Source: Rhodobacteraceae bacterium NBU2976 | GTDB lineage: Bacteria > Pseudomonadota > Alphaproteobacteria > Rhodobacterales > Rhodobacteraceae | NCBI GenBank assembly: GCA_023630215.1 | Contig: JALPRQ010000001.1 | Location: 248,001 to 312,000 of the forward strand | Reading direction: 5' to 3' | DNA length: 64,000 nucleotides | In this document: positions 63,393 to 64,000 of the stretch, piece by piece | Layout: every line of letters begins with the position of its first letter | Numbering within the stretch: the stretch's first letter is position 1 | The notes under the pieces: generated by a model | The model's database searches: none | The model's input: only the letters and a program-made list of their open reading frames with translations | What the model was told of the DNA's origin: nothing | Translations under genes and position numbers: made by a program

Positions 63393-64000
63393 TCCTTGGG
63401 ATTGATTTCTTTGGTGCCTAAAAAATCCGCCAACCGCGCCGTCGCCGACCCCGGGCGCAGCGGTTTTTGTTGGCTGTCATGCGGAGCCCAACCCGTCAGG
63501 AAAATCAGTTCGAACGTCGCTTCGATCCGGCCATCGACACTGAAATTCTGGGTGTAAATCTCGCAGGTCCGTAACAGCGTCGCGCGGCGTAGCGGCGTGC
63601 GGCGGCGCGAGAGCATCACGTTGGTTTCCCCCATGGCCCGCAAGTCATGCATCAGATGCAGGGGTGTTTCATAAGACACCTTGAATTCTACCGAATCTGC
63701 AACCGGTAGCGCCAAACCGGCCCGCTGAATCAGCGACCCCAAATCCCGAATTTCCCCCATCGGCGCAACGCGCGGGGACAATCCACCTTCGATTTCCGTT
63801 TCTGCCTCGGTAAAGGCGGTGCGCAATTCGTGCAAGGTTTGCCCACCAAACAGAACCGCCAAGGCCATACCGTCAGGGCGAAGCGCACGGCGCATTTGCA
63901 CCAGCTGTCCCACCGGATCATTCGCCCAGTGTAGCCCAAGCGCATGAATTGTTAGATCATTCGATTCCGGTTCCAACGCCAGAACCTCATCATCTGGAAG
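63389..64000 (-). CDS. SAM-dependent methyltransferase, NDUFAF5/BioC-like (5' part missing)
   Basis: 203 codons of the C-terminal portion, open to the right window edge. DLTIHALGLHWANDPVGQLVQMRRALRPDGMALAVLFGG holds the motif after the SAM site (SLxLHWxNDLPG-type in NDUFAF5 and BioC relatives), with SLIQRAGLALPVADS and HDLRAMGETNVM later. The N-terminal SAM loop lies beyond the window. It overlaps grpE by 4 bp, convergent. Confidence 0.85.
   Translation of the reverse strand, partial: LPDDEVLALEPESNDLTIHALGLHWANDPVGQLVQMRRALRPDGMALAVLFGGQTLHELRTAFTEAETEIEGGLSPRVAPMGEIRDLGSLIQRAGLALPVADSVEFKVSYETPLHLMHDLRAMGETNVMLSRRRTPLRRATLLRTCEIYTQNFSVDGRIEATFELIFLTGWAPHDSQQKPLRPGSATARLADFLGTKEINPKD

Noticed and set aside
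1-64000. tRNA, rRNA, CRISPR arrays and insertion sequences
   Set aside because: None recognised by reading: no cloverleaf with CCA-adjacent arms, no regularly spaced repeats, no transposase or terminal inverted repeats with target duplications. A tRNA or IS search would be decisive.

Overview
The window reads as a chromosomal segment of an alphaproteobacterium of the order Rhodobacterales (roseobacter type). The assignment rests on gene content and order: the run dnaQ-coaE-aroE-maf-ppsR / hemE-hemJ-rho-mnmE-mnmG-rsmG-parA-parB, the imuA-imuB-dnaE2 mutasome, TRAP transporters, a split Tad pilus inventory, and ParB-type parS sites of the form TGTTTCACGTGAAACA. No rRNA, tRNA, CRISPR array or insertion sequence was recognised. 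The genus cannot be fixed from sequence reading alone.

Layout. 1-8240: a catabolic and uptake island for what looks like a hydroxycinnamate-type aromatic acid. It holds a GntR regulator (cut by the window edge), a short-chain dehydrogenase and a feruloyl-CoA synthase-like ligase on the minus strand. Divergently come a crotonase, a MarR regulator, an amidohydrolase and a three-gene TRAP transporter. 8345-13200: a LacI-family regulator followed by pckA, fba and fbp, a gluconeogenic block with two LacI-type operators before pckA. 13261-19142: a Flp-type pilin and the GC-rich imuA-imuB-dnaE2 mutagenesis cassette. 19139-24989: an MFS transporter, an HpaI-family aldolase, and a urease operon (ureD, A, B, two extra genes, C) that ends in a terminator with no ureE, F or G. 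25041-27983: three TadE/TadG-like pilus genes. 28516-34032: siroheme synthase, a secreted ankyrin protein, and the dTDP-L-rhamnose genes rfbC-B-D-A. 34024-39993: glycosyltransferases and sulfotransferase-like genes, presumably for a surface polysaccharide. 39994-45922: a thioredoxin-like protein, rpe, pgk, gap, Smr and Tim44-like proteins, FxsA and SecB.

45936-60931 is the replication-origin neighbourhood. The intergenic interval between ppsR and hemE (49408-49698) has at least five 9-mers one mismatch from the DnaA box TTATCCACA, weaker ones, and an AT-rich patch. It sits at the same gene junction as the Caulobacter origin. Genes on both sides point away from it, mostly minus strand to the left and plus strand to the right. 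Two parS sites lie 4-6 kb to the right, inside mnmG and rsmG, with parA-parB directly behind. The right end carries hemW, a RidA protein, rdgB, rph, an inserted glycosyltransferase, hrcA and grpE, and a methyltransferase cut by the window edge.

Most operons are tight, with ATGA or GTGA stop/start overlaps. Starts were chosen by ribosome-binding site, overlap with the upstream stop, and family-typical N-termini, so several are shorter than the longest open frame.
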